From NCBI GenBank assembly GCA_003557965.1, contig PWND01000229.1, positions 1-29,498 on the forward strand: a stretch of DNA of 29,498 bases, in the 5' to 3' direction. The notes below the pieces were generated by a model. It was not told the DNA's origin. It made no database searches and worked only from the letters and a program-made list of their open reading frames with translations. The translations under genes were made by a program, and so were the position numbers. Shown one piece after another: positions 1 through 7,493 of this stretch. The stretch's first letter is position 1; every line of letters starts with the position of its first letter. The DNA comes from Bacteroidales bacterium. GTDB taxonomy: Bacteria; Bacteroidota; Bacteroidia; Bacteroidales; UBA7960.

Positions 1-740
1 AACTGTACCACCATCTGTAGGTTCTGCAACGAGTGTGAGAGTGTAAGTTGCGGGAATTTCTTCAAAGTTGGCTGTAAGCGTAACATCCTCAGCCGGCATT
101 GTGTAAACAAATTCAGGTTGGTCGCTAACTTCATCGCCATCCGCATCTGTCCAGTTAACAAACTCCCAGTTATCGTTTGCAGTGGCAGTAATTGTTATAT
201 CTTCGCCTTCTTCGTATTCACCCTCGCCATCAACTGTACCACCATCTGTAGGTTCTGCAACGAGTGTGAGAGTGTAAGTTGCGGGAATTTCTTCAAAGTT
301 GGCTGTAAGCGTAACATCCTCAGCCGGCATTGTGTAAACAAAGACAGCTACGTCGCTAACTTCATTGCCATCAGCATCTGTCCAGTTAACAAACTCCCAG
401 TTTTTGTTTGCGGTAGCTGTAACTGTTACATCTTCGCCTTCTTCGTATTCACCCTCGCCATCAACTGTACCACCATCGGCAGGTTCTGCAACGAGTGTGA
501 GAGTGTAAACAGGTATTTCTTCAAAGTTTGCAGTAAGCGTGATATCTTCTGCTGGCATTGTATAATCAAACTGAGCTTCATCACTTACCACATCACCATC
601 AACGTCGGTCCAGTTTATGAATACATATCCTTCATTGGCTGTAGCGGTAACGGTTACTTCTTCACCGGCTTCATATTCTCCCTCTCCGTCAACTGTGCCG
701 CCATCTTCAGGGTTAGCTGCAAGTGTAAGGTTAAATATAG
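1..740 (-). repeat. Tandem InlB-type coding repeats, 231-bp period
   Basis: The motif AACTGTACCACCATC recurs at 1, 232 and 463, exactly 231 bp (77 codons) apart, and a diverged copy starts at 691 (228 bp). Adjacent copies are nearly identical over long stretches. Each unit encodes one divergent InlB-type repeat containing GGTVDGEGEYE, a W-x-N-W-T-D-like core and YTMPAEDVTLTANFEE. The array continues past the left edge, so total copy number is unknown. Confidence 0.9.
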
Positions 741-3255
741 TCGGCTCGGCAATAGAAACTGTAACTGTCCAGTCTTTTGTAGTAACTCCATCCTCTGCGG
801 TTACAGTGTAAACAACAGGATCAGTGAAATCAATAGTTTCTCCACTGTCAGGGTTGATAGTTGCACCATCTGAGATAGTAATAGATGGAGTGAGTTGTGT
901 AACATCAGTACCAAACTCAACCTCTATTTCTATTTCCTGAGTGTCCATATCTATAACTGCAGGTTCTGTTTGCTCATCAAGCTCGAAAGCAAGTATGTCT
1001 GCTTCGTTGCCAGGTGCAACCGTAACAGATACAGACCATGTTTTAACTGTAACGCCATCTTCAGCTGTAACTGTGTACTCTACAGGTGTGCTAAAGTCTT
1101 GCTCTGTTTCACTCTCAGGATCTACAGTAGCATTTTCAGAAATAGTTACTGTAGGTGTAAGGGTAGTTACGTCGGTTCCAAAGAATACTTCAACTGACAC
1201 TGTAGCAGCATCTGAATCAATAACTGCCGGAGCAGTTTGTTCTGCAAGTGTGAAGTCAAGTATTTCAGCTTCATAGCTAGGAGCAACAGTAACAAAAACA
1301 GACCATTCATTAATGGTAACTCCGTCTTCAGCAGTTACGGTATAAATTGCACCATCAGTAAAGTCAACTACTTCATCTGATTCAGGGACAATAGAAGCGT
1401 ATTCAGAAATAGTTATAGAAGGTGTTAGAGCAGAAATATCTGTGCCATATTCAACTATAGCTTCAATATGCTTATTATCTGAATCAATATCAGCTTCTTC
1501 GACTTGCTCTGTAAGTGTAAATGAAAGTATTTCAGCTTCTGAGCTAAGCTCTGAGAAGTTAGCGATAAGTGTAATATTATTGGCAGGCATATTGAACAAG
1601 TGTTGAGCATCATCAGAGAATATTTCATCATCATCATCATTTGTCCAATTAATGAATTTATAACCAACAGATGGTATTGCCAAAATTGAAACTTGCTCAT
1701 TTTCTAAAAAGCTACCACTACCAATAACAGTACCACCTTCTTCAGGAGATGCTTGCAATACTAAATCATATAGCACTGCATCTTCCGGAGCAAAATGTGC
1801 TGTTATTGTAACATCATCAGCAGGCATAGTGTAAGTATAAGGATTATCGCTGCTTATAACTGAGCCGTCTTTTCTCCAGTTTTGGAAAATAAATCCATCT
1901 TCGGCAGTAGCTGTTAGCTCAATTTCATCTCCAATATTATAAAACTCCTGATCAGGTTCAATATCAACTGTTCCTGCGTCTTCAGGAGCAATATTAACAG
2001 TAAACTCGTAATCTACTGCTGTGAAGTATGCCCATAGCTCAATATTACTAATCTCTGTGATTTCTTCTAATGCATCTCCTTCAAAGTCTTCATTATCATA
2101 CCAGCCTTCGAAAGCAAAGCCTTCTTTATAAGCATCTTCAAGTTCAACGGGCAGGTCTTCAATTGTAAATTCTGCAGGGTTATCTTCATGATTTACACCA
2201 TTATCAAGATGATAGGTTACGGTATATATGATAGCTTCATAACTTGCCCATAGTTCAACATCGCCTATTTCGGTGATTTCTTCTATAACAACTCCGTCAA
2301 AATCTTCATTATCATACCATCCTGTAAAAATATAACCATCTTTTGCAGCATCTTCCAGTTCAACAGGAAGGTCTAATATGGAAAATGTTGCAGGGTTATC
2401 TTCATGGTTTGTTCCACCATCAAGGTAATAAGTGATTTGATATTCTAAAGCTTCAAAGTTGGCTGTAAGCTCTACATTACCGGCAGGCATCACAAGCCCG
2501 GCTATTGCAGATTCAGCATCATCAAGATTAGCTATATCACCAGTCCAGCTTGCAAACTCCCATCCGCTCTCAGCAGTTGCTGTCAGCGTAATTTCATCTC
2601 CCATGTTGTAAAACTCAGCATCAGGATCAATAGCTATAGTTCCTGTTTCTTCAGGTGAAACATCTACTGTTAGAGTATAATCTGTCAAAACAAAGTGGGC
2701 TGTTAGCTCTACATCATTATCAGGCATAGTAACAACAGTTGTTGCTAATTCAGCATCATCAAGGTGTTCAACATCGCCTGTCCATTCTACAAACTCGTAT
2801 CCTTCATTTGCTGTAGCTACTATTGTAGTTTGCTCATTTTCCAGGAATTGACCGCTTCCGGAAACAGTACCACTTTCTTCAGGTGAAGCTTGCAATTCTA
2901 AATTATATAGTACTGCATCTTCCGGAGCAAAATGTGCTATTATCGAAACATCATCCGCAGGCATAGTGTAAGTATGAGGATTATCGCCTGCAAGTGCACC
3001 TTCTCCCAGAAAATCGCCGTTATTAAAGTATGTCAGCTTCATTTCCGCACCATGTGCACTGCTTTTAAACAGTTCTACCATGCCGTCTTTGATTATAAAT
3101 ATACTTTCACGAGGGCTGTTTTCCTTAAACAGCAACTTGTTGGAAGCATAGGTCTTTTGTTTAACAGAGCTGCTGATAAAGCCAAACTCCTCATCTGACA
3201 AGCCTTGAAACAGTTCAATTTTTTTGAGGAAATTAATTATCTCAGGATTTTTCAT
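1..3255 (-). CDS. Large repeat protein with truncated cyclic-nucleotide-binding N-terminus (3' end outside window)
   Basis: An open frame of 1085 codons runs from ATG at 3255 to the left edge with no stop; the C-terminus is missing. Residues 1-91 look like the N-terminal two thirds of a Crp-type cNMP-binding domain (LFQGLSDEEF, IFIIKDGMVELF, then NGDFLGEGAL at the phosphate-binding cassette). Near residue 90 the frame passes into the C-terminal third of an InlB B-type repeat (YTMPADDV). Then follow InlB-type repeats, two Listeria-Bacteroides-type repeats (about residues 270-415), more InlB-type repeats, three DUF5018-like repeats (about 565-840) and a tandem InlB array to the edge. Such repeats normally belong to exported adhesin-like proteins, yet there is no signal peptide, so the product as read would stay in the cytoplasm. 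I infer a fusion of two genes by deletion, recombination or assembly error. The expected T9SS sorting domain would lie beyond the window and is not seen. Confidence 0.8.
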   Translation of the reverse strand, partial: MKNPEIINFLKKIELFQGLSDEEFGFISSSVKQKTYASNKLLFKENSPRESIFIIKDGMVELFKSSAHGAEMKLTYFNNGDFLGEGALAGDNPHTYTMPADDVSIIAHFAPEDAVLYNLELQASPEESGTVSGSGQFLENEQTTIVATANEGYEFVEWTGDVEHLDDAELATTVVTMPDNDVELTAHFVLTDYTLTVDVSPEETGTIAIDPDAEFYNMGDEITLTATAESGWEFASWTGDIANLDDAESAIAGLVMPAGNVELTANFEALEYQITYYLDGGTNHEDNPATFSILDLPVELEDAAKDGYIFTGWYDNEDFDGVVIEEITEIGDVELWASYEAIIYTVTYHLDNGVNHEDNPAEFTIEDLPVELEDAYKEGFAFEGWYDNEDFEGDALEEITEISNIELWAYFTAVDYEFTVNIAPEDAGTVDIEPDQEFYNIGDEIELTATAEDGFIFQNWRKDGSVISSDNPYTYTMPADDVTITAHFAPEDAVLYDLVLQASPEEGGTVIGSGSFLENEQVSILAIPSVGYKFINWTNDDDDEIFSDDAQHLFNMPANNITLIANFSELSSEAEILSFTLTEQVEEADIDSDNKHIEAIVEYGTDISALTPSITISEYASIVPESDEVVDFTDGAIYTVTAEDGVTINEWSVFVTVAPSYEAEILDFTLAEQTAPAVIDSDAATVSVEVFFGTDVTTLTPTVTISENATVDPESETEQDFSTPVEYTVTAEDGVTVKTWSVSVTVAPGNEADILAFELDEQTEPAVIDMDTQEIEIEVEFGTDVTQLTPSITISDGATINPDSGETIDFTDPVVYTVTAEDGVTTKDWTVTVSIAEPTIFNLTLAANPEDGGTVDGEGEYEAGEEVTVTATANEGYVFINWTDVDGDVVSDEAQFDYTMPAEDITLTANFEEIPVYTLTLVAEPADGGTVDGEGEYEEGEDVTVTATANKNWEFVNWTDADGNEVSDVAVFVYTMPAEDVTLTANFEEIPATYTLTLVAEPTDGGTVDGEGEYEEGEDITITATANDNWEFVNWTDADGDEVSDQPEFVYTMPAEDVTLTANFEEIPATYTLTLVAEPTDGGTV
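740..1555 (-). repeat. Three DUF5018-like coding repeats, 267-bp period
   Basis: Equivalent points of the three units fall at 782, 1049 and 1316, giving an exact period of 267 bp (89 codons). Each unit encodes a pattern of the type A-x-I-L-x-F-x-L-x-E-Q, an F/Y-G-T-D-V/I stretch, LTPxITIS, then YTVTAEDGVT and a W-S-V-x-V-T-V-A-P ending. This matches my memory of the DUF5018 Bacteroidota surface-protein domain; a profile search is needed to confirm it. The copies are more diverged than those in the neighbouring 231-bp array. Confidence 0.7.
2010..2455 (-). repeat. Two Listeria-Bacteroides-type coding repeats, 216-bp period
   Basis: Two successive units, offset by 216 bp (72 codons), encode the pattern YxxTYxLDxGxNHEDNPA, then an L-P-V-E-L-E-D-A stretch, then F-x-G-W-Y-D-N-E-D-F and a final E-I-T-E-I. 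This is the signature of the Listeria-Bacteroides repeat family (Flg_new type) found in surface proteins. They lie between InlB-type repeats of the same protein. Confidence 0.75.
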
Positions 3256-3400
3256 AATTGTTCTTATTAAAGTGATTGTATTAGAGAAACTGTTTTCTTT
3301 CAATAAAAGTATTAATTTTCATCTGTGTAAATTAGTTTTATCAAACTAAATATAAGTATTATGCGTATTCATGTATTCAATTTAAAGTGCTTTTATCCAG

Positions 3401-3459
3401 ATGGAACCCTCATGTTTACACATGCTCTTTTGTATATGTTTAGTAGATGAGGGTTTCAT
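3401..3459. repeat. Inverted repeat upstream of the fusion gene
   Basis: Arms ATGGAACCCTCAT (3401-3413) and ATGAGGGTTTCAT (3447-3459) are inverted copies matching at 12 of 13 positions, separated by 33 bp. A smaller palindrome, CATGTTTACACATG, sits at 3411-3424 inside it. It lies about 145 bp upstream of the start at 3255 and just left of an IS21-like end. It could be a terminator-like hairpin, an operator or a mobile-element remnant; no T-rich tract decides between these. Confidence 0.5.
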
Positions 3460-3494
3460 TATAATAAACAGCATAAATTCACTTTGCAAAATCA

Positions 3495-3556
3495 GGGTCA
3501 AAACGACCACCCATTCCGCAGCAAAACGGACACTCATTCCGGAGCAAAGCGGACAC
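3495..3556 (+). mobile_element. IS21-family-like terminal repeat (solo end, copy 1)
   Basis: The segment starts with GGGTCAAAACGACCACCC and continues with two 22-bp direct copies at 3512-3533 and 3535-3556, identical at 20 of 22 positions, each ending CGGACAC. Several short direct repeats of this kind, containing GCAAAACGGACAC-type cores, are how I remember IS21-family termini, where transposase binding sites are repeated. No istA or istB gene and no inverted partner end is present in the window, so this is a remnant. The family assignment rests on recollection of the motif. The sequence from 3557 to 3696 stays open in the same plus frame for about 45 codons without a recognisable product. 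Apart from this and the inverted repeat at 3401-3459, I see no gene in 3256-3692. Confidence 0.6.
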
Positions 3557-3692
3557 TAAAAACTCATCATCAAAATTGTGATTTTAAAGTTTATGAAGGG
3601 TTCAAAACTCTGGGCAAAGATGAAATCGTTTTATTAAAGGGAATCCCTATAATTGTAAATAACATTATTACAACAAAGCAGCAACCAGAATC

Positions 3693-4133
3693 TTAATCTT
3701 CATTATCTTTTTGCATCTTTTTATTATTTAAAATTAAAAGATTAGAGGCTGTAACTATTATCGAAGCTACCCCCGATATTGCTAAGATGTATATCAGAAG
3801 TATGCCGAAAGGCACGAAATAGTATAAGACTAGAATAAACAATGCAGCCCAAACACCCATACACCAAGGGCAGGTTATAATGAATTTTATGGTGTTCAAA
3901 ACATAATAATCAGGCCGCGATTTTACAAAATCTCTGAAAAACTTAAATATTTTTTCAAAAACAATAATTCTTACAAGCCTGTAAGTGGCAAGTGTTATTA
4001 GTATAAGATCCCGAATAGAAAGTTCTCTTATGTCAAACTTATGCAATTCAAGAATATATCCTAAAAAGACTATTAAGCCAAAGTATATAAATAAGGAAGT
4101 GAAATTCCAGGCATTTTGTTTGGGGCTTATCAT
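3693..4133 (-). CDS. DUF1360-type small membrane protein
   Basis: A 146-residue protein. The central part has the features of the DUF1360 family: ATYRLVRIIVFEKIFKFFRD (residues about 49-68), then TIKFIITCPWCMGVW with a paired-cysteine C-P-W-C motif (about 86-100). Family members are small integral membrane proteins of unknown function. Hydrophobic segments lie at about residues 11-27, 38-55, 97-115 and 117-132, and the C-terminus is charged (KKMQKDNED). The start at 4133 gives the full family-like length; the extra N-terminal segment before residue 30 is less typical. The gene sits alone between two IS21-like end fragments and is divergent from the truncated ribF. Assignment to the family is fairly sure; the cellular role is unknown. 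Confidence 0.75.
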   Translation of the reverse strand: MISPKQNAWNFTSLFIYFGLIVFLGYILELHKFDIRELSIRDLILITLATYRLVRIIVFEKIFKFFRDFVKSRPDYYVLNTIKFIITCPWCMGVWAALFILVLYYFVPFGILLIYILAISGVASIIVTASNLLILNNKKMQKDNED

Positions 4134-4322
4134 GATATTTATATAAGTTTTTTATTATTCAAAGATAATGCAAATACAAATATAATTTATTTTTTGGTAT
4201 TAACATACCGAATTATTTATTATTTAAAGAACTTTGAAATTATAGTCAAAATCTTATTCTGCAAAAATTATGGTTATTTTGTTGACCTAAAAAAGCTATT
4301 GATATCATGTCAAACAAATCTG

Positions 4323-4988
4323 ATGACAATACAAATAAATCCGGGTCAAAACGACCACCCATTTCGCTGCAAAACACTATATCAGCGAACAAAAAATGCT
4401 CAAAAAACAGGCGAAAAAAGATACTATTTTGTTATTTTTGAAGAAATTCATATTAGTGATATTTCAATTTTTAAAACAATCCTTTTGAAACGTTTTGACA
4501 ACTTGCCAGACAGTATTGCCAGCCTGATCAAAAGCGGAAAAGTTAAAGACGCTGCTAAAGAGCTCGGGTACTTTTATTCAATAAAAGGAACTGTTATTAA
4601 AGGAAATGAGCTTGGGCGGTCGTTGGGGTTCCCCACTGCTAACATCAGCGTTGATCATATTGCACTTTTGCCGGCCAAAGGTGTTTATGCCGCATTAGTA
4701 TACACCGGCCACAACTGGTATAAAGCCATGGTAAATATTGGTGTAAGGCCTACTTTAAATTTGGATCAGCTTATTATAGAGTCTCACTTGTTTGATTTCG
4801 ACAATGACCTTTATAAAAAAGAAATAAATGTTCATTTTATTGAAAAAATAAGGCAGGAAAAAAAGTTTGACACAACCCGTGAGCTTAAAGAGCAGCTTGA
4901 AAAAGATAAAGACACAGCGTTATTGTTATTAAAAAGAACAAAAGCCAGGTATAAGCCGGGAAGCTCTTGTTGCTACTACATTAAATAA
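4323..4988 (+). CDS. ribF: Riboflavin kinase domain (C-terminal half of RibF), N-terminally truncated
   Basis: From about 4500 the product matches the C-terminal riboflavin kinase domain of bifunctional RibF, which converts riboflavin to FMN: LIKSGKVKDAAKELGYFYSI, then GRSLGFPTANI with the P-T-A-N nucleotide/metal motif, GVYAALV, VNIGVRPTLN, ESHLFDFDNDLY and a terminal EKKFDTTRELKEQLEKD. RibF is usually about 300 residues with an N-terminal FAD synthetase (FMN adenylyltransferase) domain; here none of that domain is present and no G-x-F-D-G-x-H-x-G-H motif is seen. In its place are an IS21-like end and about 130 bp of unassigned sequence. The start is uncertain: ATG 4323 is used because the alternative at 4116 overlaps the divergent gene. 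It may be a pseudogene, or a stand-alone kinase if translated; a full ribF may exist elsewhere. The radical SAM gene follows after 9 bp. Confidence 0.85.
   Translation: MTIQINPGQNDHPFRCKTLYQRTKNAQKTGEKRYYFVIFEEIHISDISIFKTILLKRFDNLPDSIASLIKSGKVKDAAKELGYFYSIKGTVIKGNELGRSLGFPTANISVDHIALLPAKGVYAALVYTGHNWYKAMVNIGVRPTLNLDQLIIESHLFDFDNDLYKKEINVHFIEKIRQEKKFDTTRELKEQLEKDKDTALLLLKRTKARYKPGSSCCYYIK
4343..4375 (+). mobile_element. IS21-family-like terminal repeat (solo end, copy 2)
   Basis: The segment matches 3495-3527 at 31 of 33 positions, in the same orientation, 848 bp away, and begins with the same GGGTCAAAACGACCACCC. Only the outer part is retained; the second and third sub-repeats of copy 1 are absent. 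Two ends of one intact element would be inverted, so these are two separate or rearranged ends. It lies in frame just upstream of the truncated ribF. Confidence 0.55.
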
Positions 4989-4997
4989 TATTAAAGA

Positions 4998-5993
4998 ATG
5001 ATTTTTTCTAAGAAAAACCGGTTCTATAATGTTATCCGTTTACTTAAAAGCTTGAGTATTCGCAAAATATATAATTTTCTTCTTATATTAACAGGGTACG
5101 CTTTATCAACTATTACGGGAAAAGCCAGGGTTTATGCCCTCCCCTTTTCTGTTACATTTGAGATTTCATCAATTTGTAATTTAAAATGCCCTCAATGTTT
5201 ATCAGGAAGGGGTGAAATAAAAAGAGAGAACTCGTTTATAAGCAGAGATTTTGTTATGCAAGTTTTGAGTTTATTAAAAGGAAACTCATTTTATGCTATC
5301 TTTTACATGCAAGGTGAACCCTTGCTAAACAAAGAATTCGACAAACTGATAAAAACAGCCAAAACATTAAACTATTACACATATTTGTCCACTAACGGCA
5401 TTTTGCTCACACAAGAAGTTTCTGAAAAAATACTGGAAAGTGGATTAGACCACATTGTTGTTTCTGTTGATGGCATAAGCCATGAAAGCTATGAGTTTTA
5501 CCGTTCCGGAGGCGATTTAAGCAAAGTGGTCAGCGGTGTTAAGAACCTAATTGGTGCCCGGAAAAAGTCAGGGTTGAAAAGGCCTTTTATAGAAATGCAG
5601 TTTTTGGTAAACAAACAAAATGAGCATGAACTTGATGATGTGGCCGACTTTTCAAAAAACACAGGTTTTGACATGTTAAGTTTTAAAAGCATGCAGGTAT
5701 ATGATAATGCCAATAAGTTTTTGCCTGACGATAAGCGGTTTAACCGCTATTTGAAGCCAAAAAACAAAAGAAATAAACGAGCGTGTTTCAGATTATGGAG
5801 CCATGCCGTATTTACTTCCGACGAAAAGCTGGCAGCATGCTGCTATGACAAAATACCTGAATATGCAACTACGTTTTCCCCATGTATTGAAAGCTTTGCT
5901 AAAGAGTGGAAACATGGAAACTTAAATGATTTTCGCCGGCAAGTTTTGAAAAACCGGCAAAAAATAAATATTTGTAATAATTGCGATGATTAA
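4998..5993 (+). CDS. Radical SAM / SPASM domain protein
   Basis: A 331-residue enzyme of the radical S-adenosylmethionine superfamily. The [4Fe-4S]-binding C-x3-C-x2-C motif is C60, C64 and C67 in ICNLKCPQC, preceded by the beta strand SVTFEIS. GEPLL (about 106-110) and STNG (about 131-134) are the usual following motifs. A C-terminal SPASM-like region carries C263 (ACFRLW), C281/C282 (AACCYDK), C296 and C326/C329 (CNNCD) for auxiliary cluster(s). The N-terminal 45 residues are basic and partly hydrophobic, suggesting loose membrane association. It begins 9 bp after the truncated ribF and ends 8 bp before the convergent frr stop. SPASM proteins modify peptides, proteins or small molecules; nothing nearby looks like a precursor peptide, so the substrate is unknown. 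Confidence 0.9.
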   Translation: MIFSKKNRFYNVIRLLKSLSIRKIYNFLLILTGYALSTITGKARVYALPFSVTFEISSICNLKCPQCLSGRGEIKRENSFISRDFVMQVLSLLKGNSFYAIFYMQGEPLLNKEFDKLIKTAKTLNYYTYLSTNGILLTQEVSEKILESGLDHIVVSVDGISHESYEFYRSGGDLSKVVSGVKNLIGARKKSGLKRPFIEMQFLVNKQNEHELDDVADFSKNTGFDMLSFKSMQVYDNANKFLPDDKRFNRYLKPKNKRNKRACFRLWSHAVFTSDEKLAACCYDKIPEYATTFSPCIESFAKEWKHGNLNDFRRQVLKNRQKINICNNCDD

Positions 5994-6001
5994 GGAAAGG
6001 A

Positions 6002-6565
6002 TTATATTGTCATTATATCTTTCTCTTTCTCATCAACTTTCTCGTCAATCGAAGAAATAAACTTATTCGTTAATTCCTGAACCTGGTTTTCAAAACGCTT
6101 AACAAGGTCTTCCGGCACACCTTCTTTTTCAAGCTTTTTAGCGCTATCTATCACTTCCCTTCTAATGTTTCTGATTGAAACTTTTGTGTTTTCGCCTTCT
6201 GTTTTTACTTTTTTTACAAGTTCCTTTCTTCTTTCTTCAGTTAATGGTGGAACAATAATTCTAATAATTGTCCCATCATTTTGAGGGTTAAAGCCAAGGT
6301 TAGCGGCCATTATTGCTTTTTCTATAGGTTCCAGCATGTTTTTATCCCATGGCTGAACAATAATGTTTTTGGGATCTGGTGTATTAATGTTTGACACTTG
6401 TGCAAGAGGTGTAATCACACCATAGTAGTCAACTTTAACACTGTCCAGCATTTGTGGGTTTGCTTTGCCTGCCCTGATCTTTGTCAGTTCCCTCTCCAGG
6501 TGGGCTATTGAGTTTCCCATTTTTTCTTCAGCTTCTTCCAGTAAAATGTCAATTTCCTCGCTCAT
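6002..6565 (-). CDS. frr: Ribosome recycling factor
   Basis: The 187-residue product has the usual RRF length and features: an N-terminal helix MGNSIAHLERELTKIRAGKA, the VDYYGVITPLAQVSNI hinge region, IIVQPWDKN, and the C-terminal LTEERRKELVKKVKTEGENT helix. With EF-G it splits post-termination ribosomes into subunits in the cytoplasm. It is downstream of pyrH on the same strand, the common pyrH-frr order, but with a gap of 158 bp, so it may have its own promoter; a TATTTTTG -7-like box lies at 6603-6610. It converges with the radical SAM gene. Confidence 0.98.
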   Translation of the reverse strand: MSEEIDILLEEAEEKMGNSIAHLERELTKIRAGKANPQMLDSVKVDYYGVITPLAQVSNINTPDPKNIIVQPWDKNMLEPIEKAIMAANLGFNPQNDGTIIRIIVPPLTEERRKELVKKVKTEGENTKVSIRNIRREVIDSAKKLEKEGVPEDLVKRFENQVQELTNKFISSIDEKVDEKEKDIMTI

Positions 6566-6723
6566 AATGTAGTTTCTTTTTTTTGATGGTTGATTTATAT
6601 TACAAAAATAAATAATATTTTAAATTCACATATTATCTTCAATAAGTTTATATTGTTAATACGTGCTTTCAAAGAACAAGTTTTCCAAACAAGTTGGATA
6701 ATAAATTAAAAATCTCTTTATTC

Positions 6724-7431
6724 TTACGTTACAAGAGTTCCGTATGACTTATTTTCGAATAATATTTTTGCCAGGATTCCTTTTTTGTTGATGTTAAATA
6801 CTACTATGGGCATGTTGTTTTCTTTGCATAGTGTGAAAGCTGTTTGGTCCATTACTTTCAGGTTTTGGCTTATTGCTTCATCAAAAGTAAGTTTTTCAAA
6901 CATTTTGGCATCACTGTGCTTTTCCGGGTCTTTGTCAAATACGCCATCTACCCTGGTTCCTTTCAAAATAGCATTTGCATTAATTTCAACTGCTCTCAAT
7001 GCTGCGGCGCTATCAGTAGTAAAAAATGGATTTCCGGTACCACCGGCAATAATGACAACATTGCCTTCTTCTAATAATTCAATTGCTTTATTTGCAGACA
7101 TTTTTTCGCACAATGGCTCAACAGGAATTCCTGACAAAACTGTTGATTTAATATCTTTTGCTTTTAATGCAGACTGCATAGCAAGTGCATTGATGATTGT
7201 TGCAAGCATTCCCATATAGTCACCCTGCACCCTGTCAACACCTTTGCTCATACCCTGAATACCTCTGAATATGTTGCCGCCACCCAGCACTACTGCTAAT
7301 TGAACACCTTTATAATAAATTTCGGATATTTCATCAGCATATAAGCTTAAAGCTTCCTGTTTAATGCCATACTCCGAAGTTCCTGATAATGATTCGCCGC
7401 TAAGTTTTAAAAGTACTCTTTTATATGTCAT
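6724..7431 (-). CDS. pyrH: UMP kinase
   Basis: The 235-residue product is the bacterial amino-acid-kinase-fold UMP kinase that phosphorylates UMP to UDP in pyrimidine nucleotide synthesis. Visible motifs are the N-terminal KRVLLKLSGESL, VLGGGNIFRG, GDYMGMLATIINALAMQ, IIAGGTGNPFFTTDSAAALR and TRVDGVFDKDPEKH, all at family-typical positions; length is normal. It is separated from tsf by a strong hairpin terminator and has its own -7 box (7473-7480), so it is likely transcribed separately from the ribosomal protein genes, possibly together with frr. Confidence 0.98.
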   Translation of the reverse strand: MTYKRVLLKLSGESLSGTSEYGIKQEALSLYADEISEIYYKGVQLAVVLGGGNIFRGIQGMSKGVDRVQGDYMGMLATIINALAMQSALKAKDIKSTVLSGIPVEPLCEKMSANKAIELLEEGNVVIIAGGTGNPFFTTDSAAALRAVEINANAILKGTRVDGVFDKDPEKHSDAKMFEKLTFDEAISQNLKVMDQTAFTLCKENNMPIVVFNINKKGILAKILFENKSYGTLVT

Positions 7432-7472
7432 AATACCTGGTTTTCAAAAATGAATACTACGTTTCTTTACAA

Positions 7473-7480
7473 CAAAAGTA
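7473..7480 (-). promoter_or_regulatory. Bacteroidota-type -7 box upstream of pyrH
   Basis: On the minus strand the sequence reads TACTTTTG, a full match to the Bacteroidota -7 consensus TAnnTTTG, 42 bp before the pyrH start. It lies between the tsf terminator and pyrH. The expected TTTG-type -33 element would fall inside the T-rich arm of the terminator and is only weakly present. Confidence 0.55.
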
Positions 7481-7493
7481 TGTAAAATAAAAT

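Noticed and set aside
1..740. Regularly spaced repeats that might suggest a CRISPR array
   Set aside because: The unit is 231 bp, entirely coding, with no short repeat/unique spacer pattern and no cas genes.
118..1276. Several plus-strand open frames rich in Cys, Asn and Ser opposite the repeat gene
   Set aside because: They repeat with the same 231- and 267-bp periods as the minus-strand coding repeats, have odd composition and no family match; they are antisense shadows of the gene at 1-3255.
4116..4322. Upstream extension of the ribF fragment to an ATG at 4116
   Set aside because: The extension has no similarity to RibF, is very AT-rich and overlaps the start of the divergent DUF1360 gene by 18 bp.
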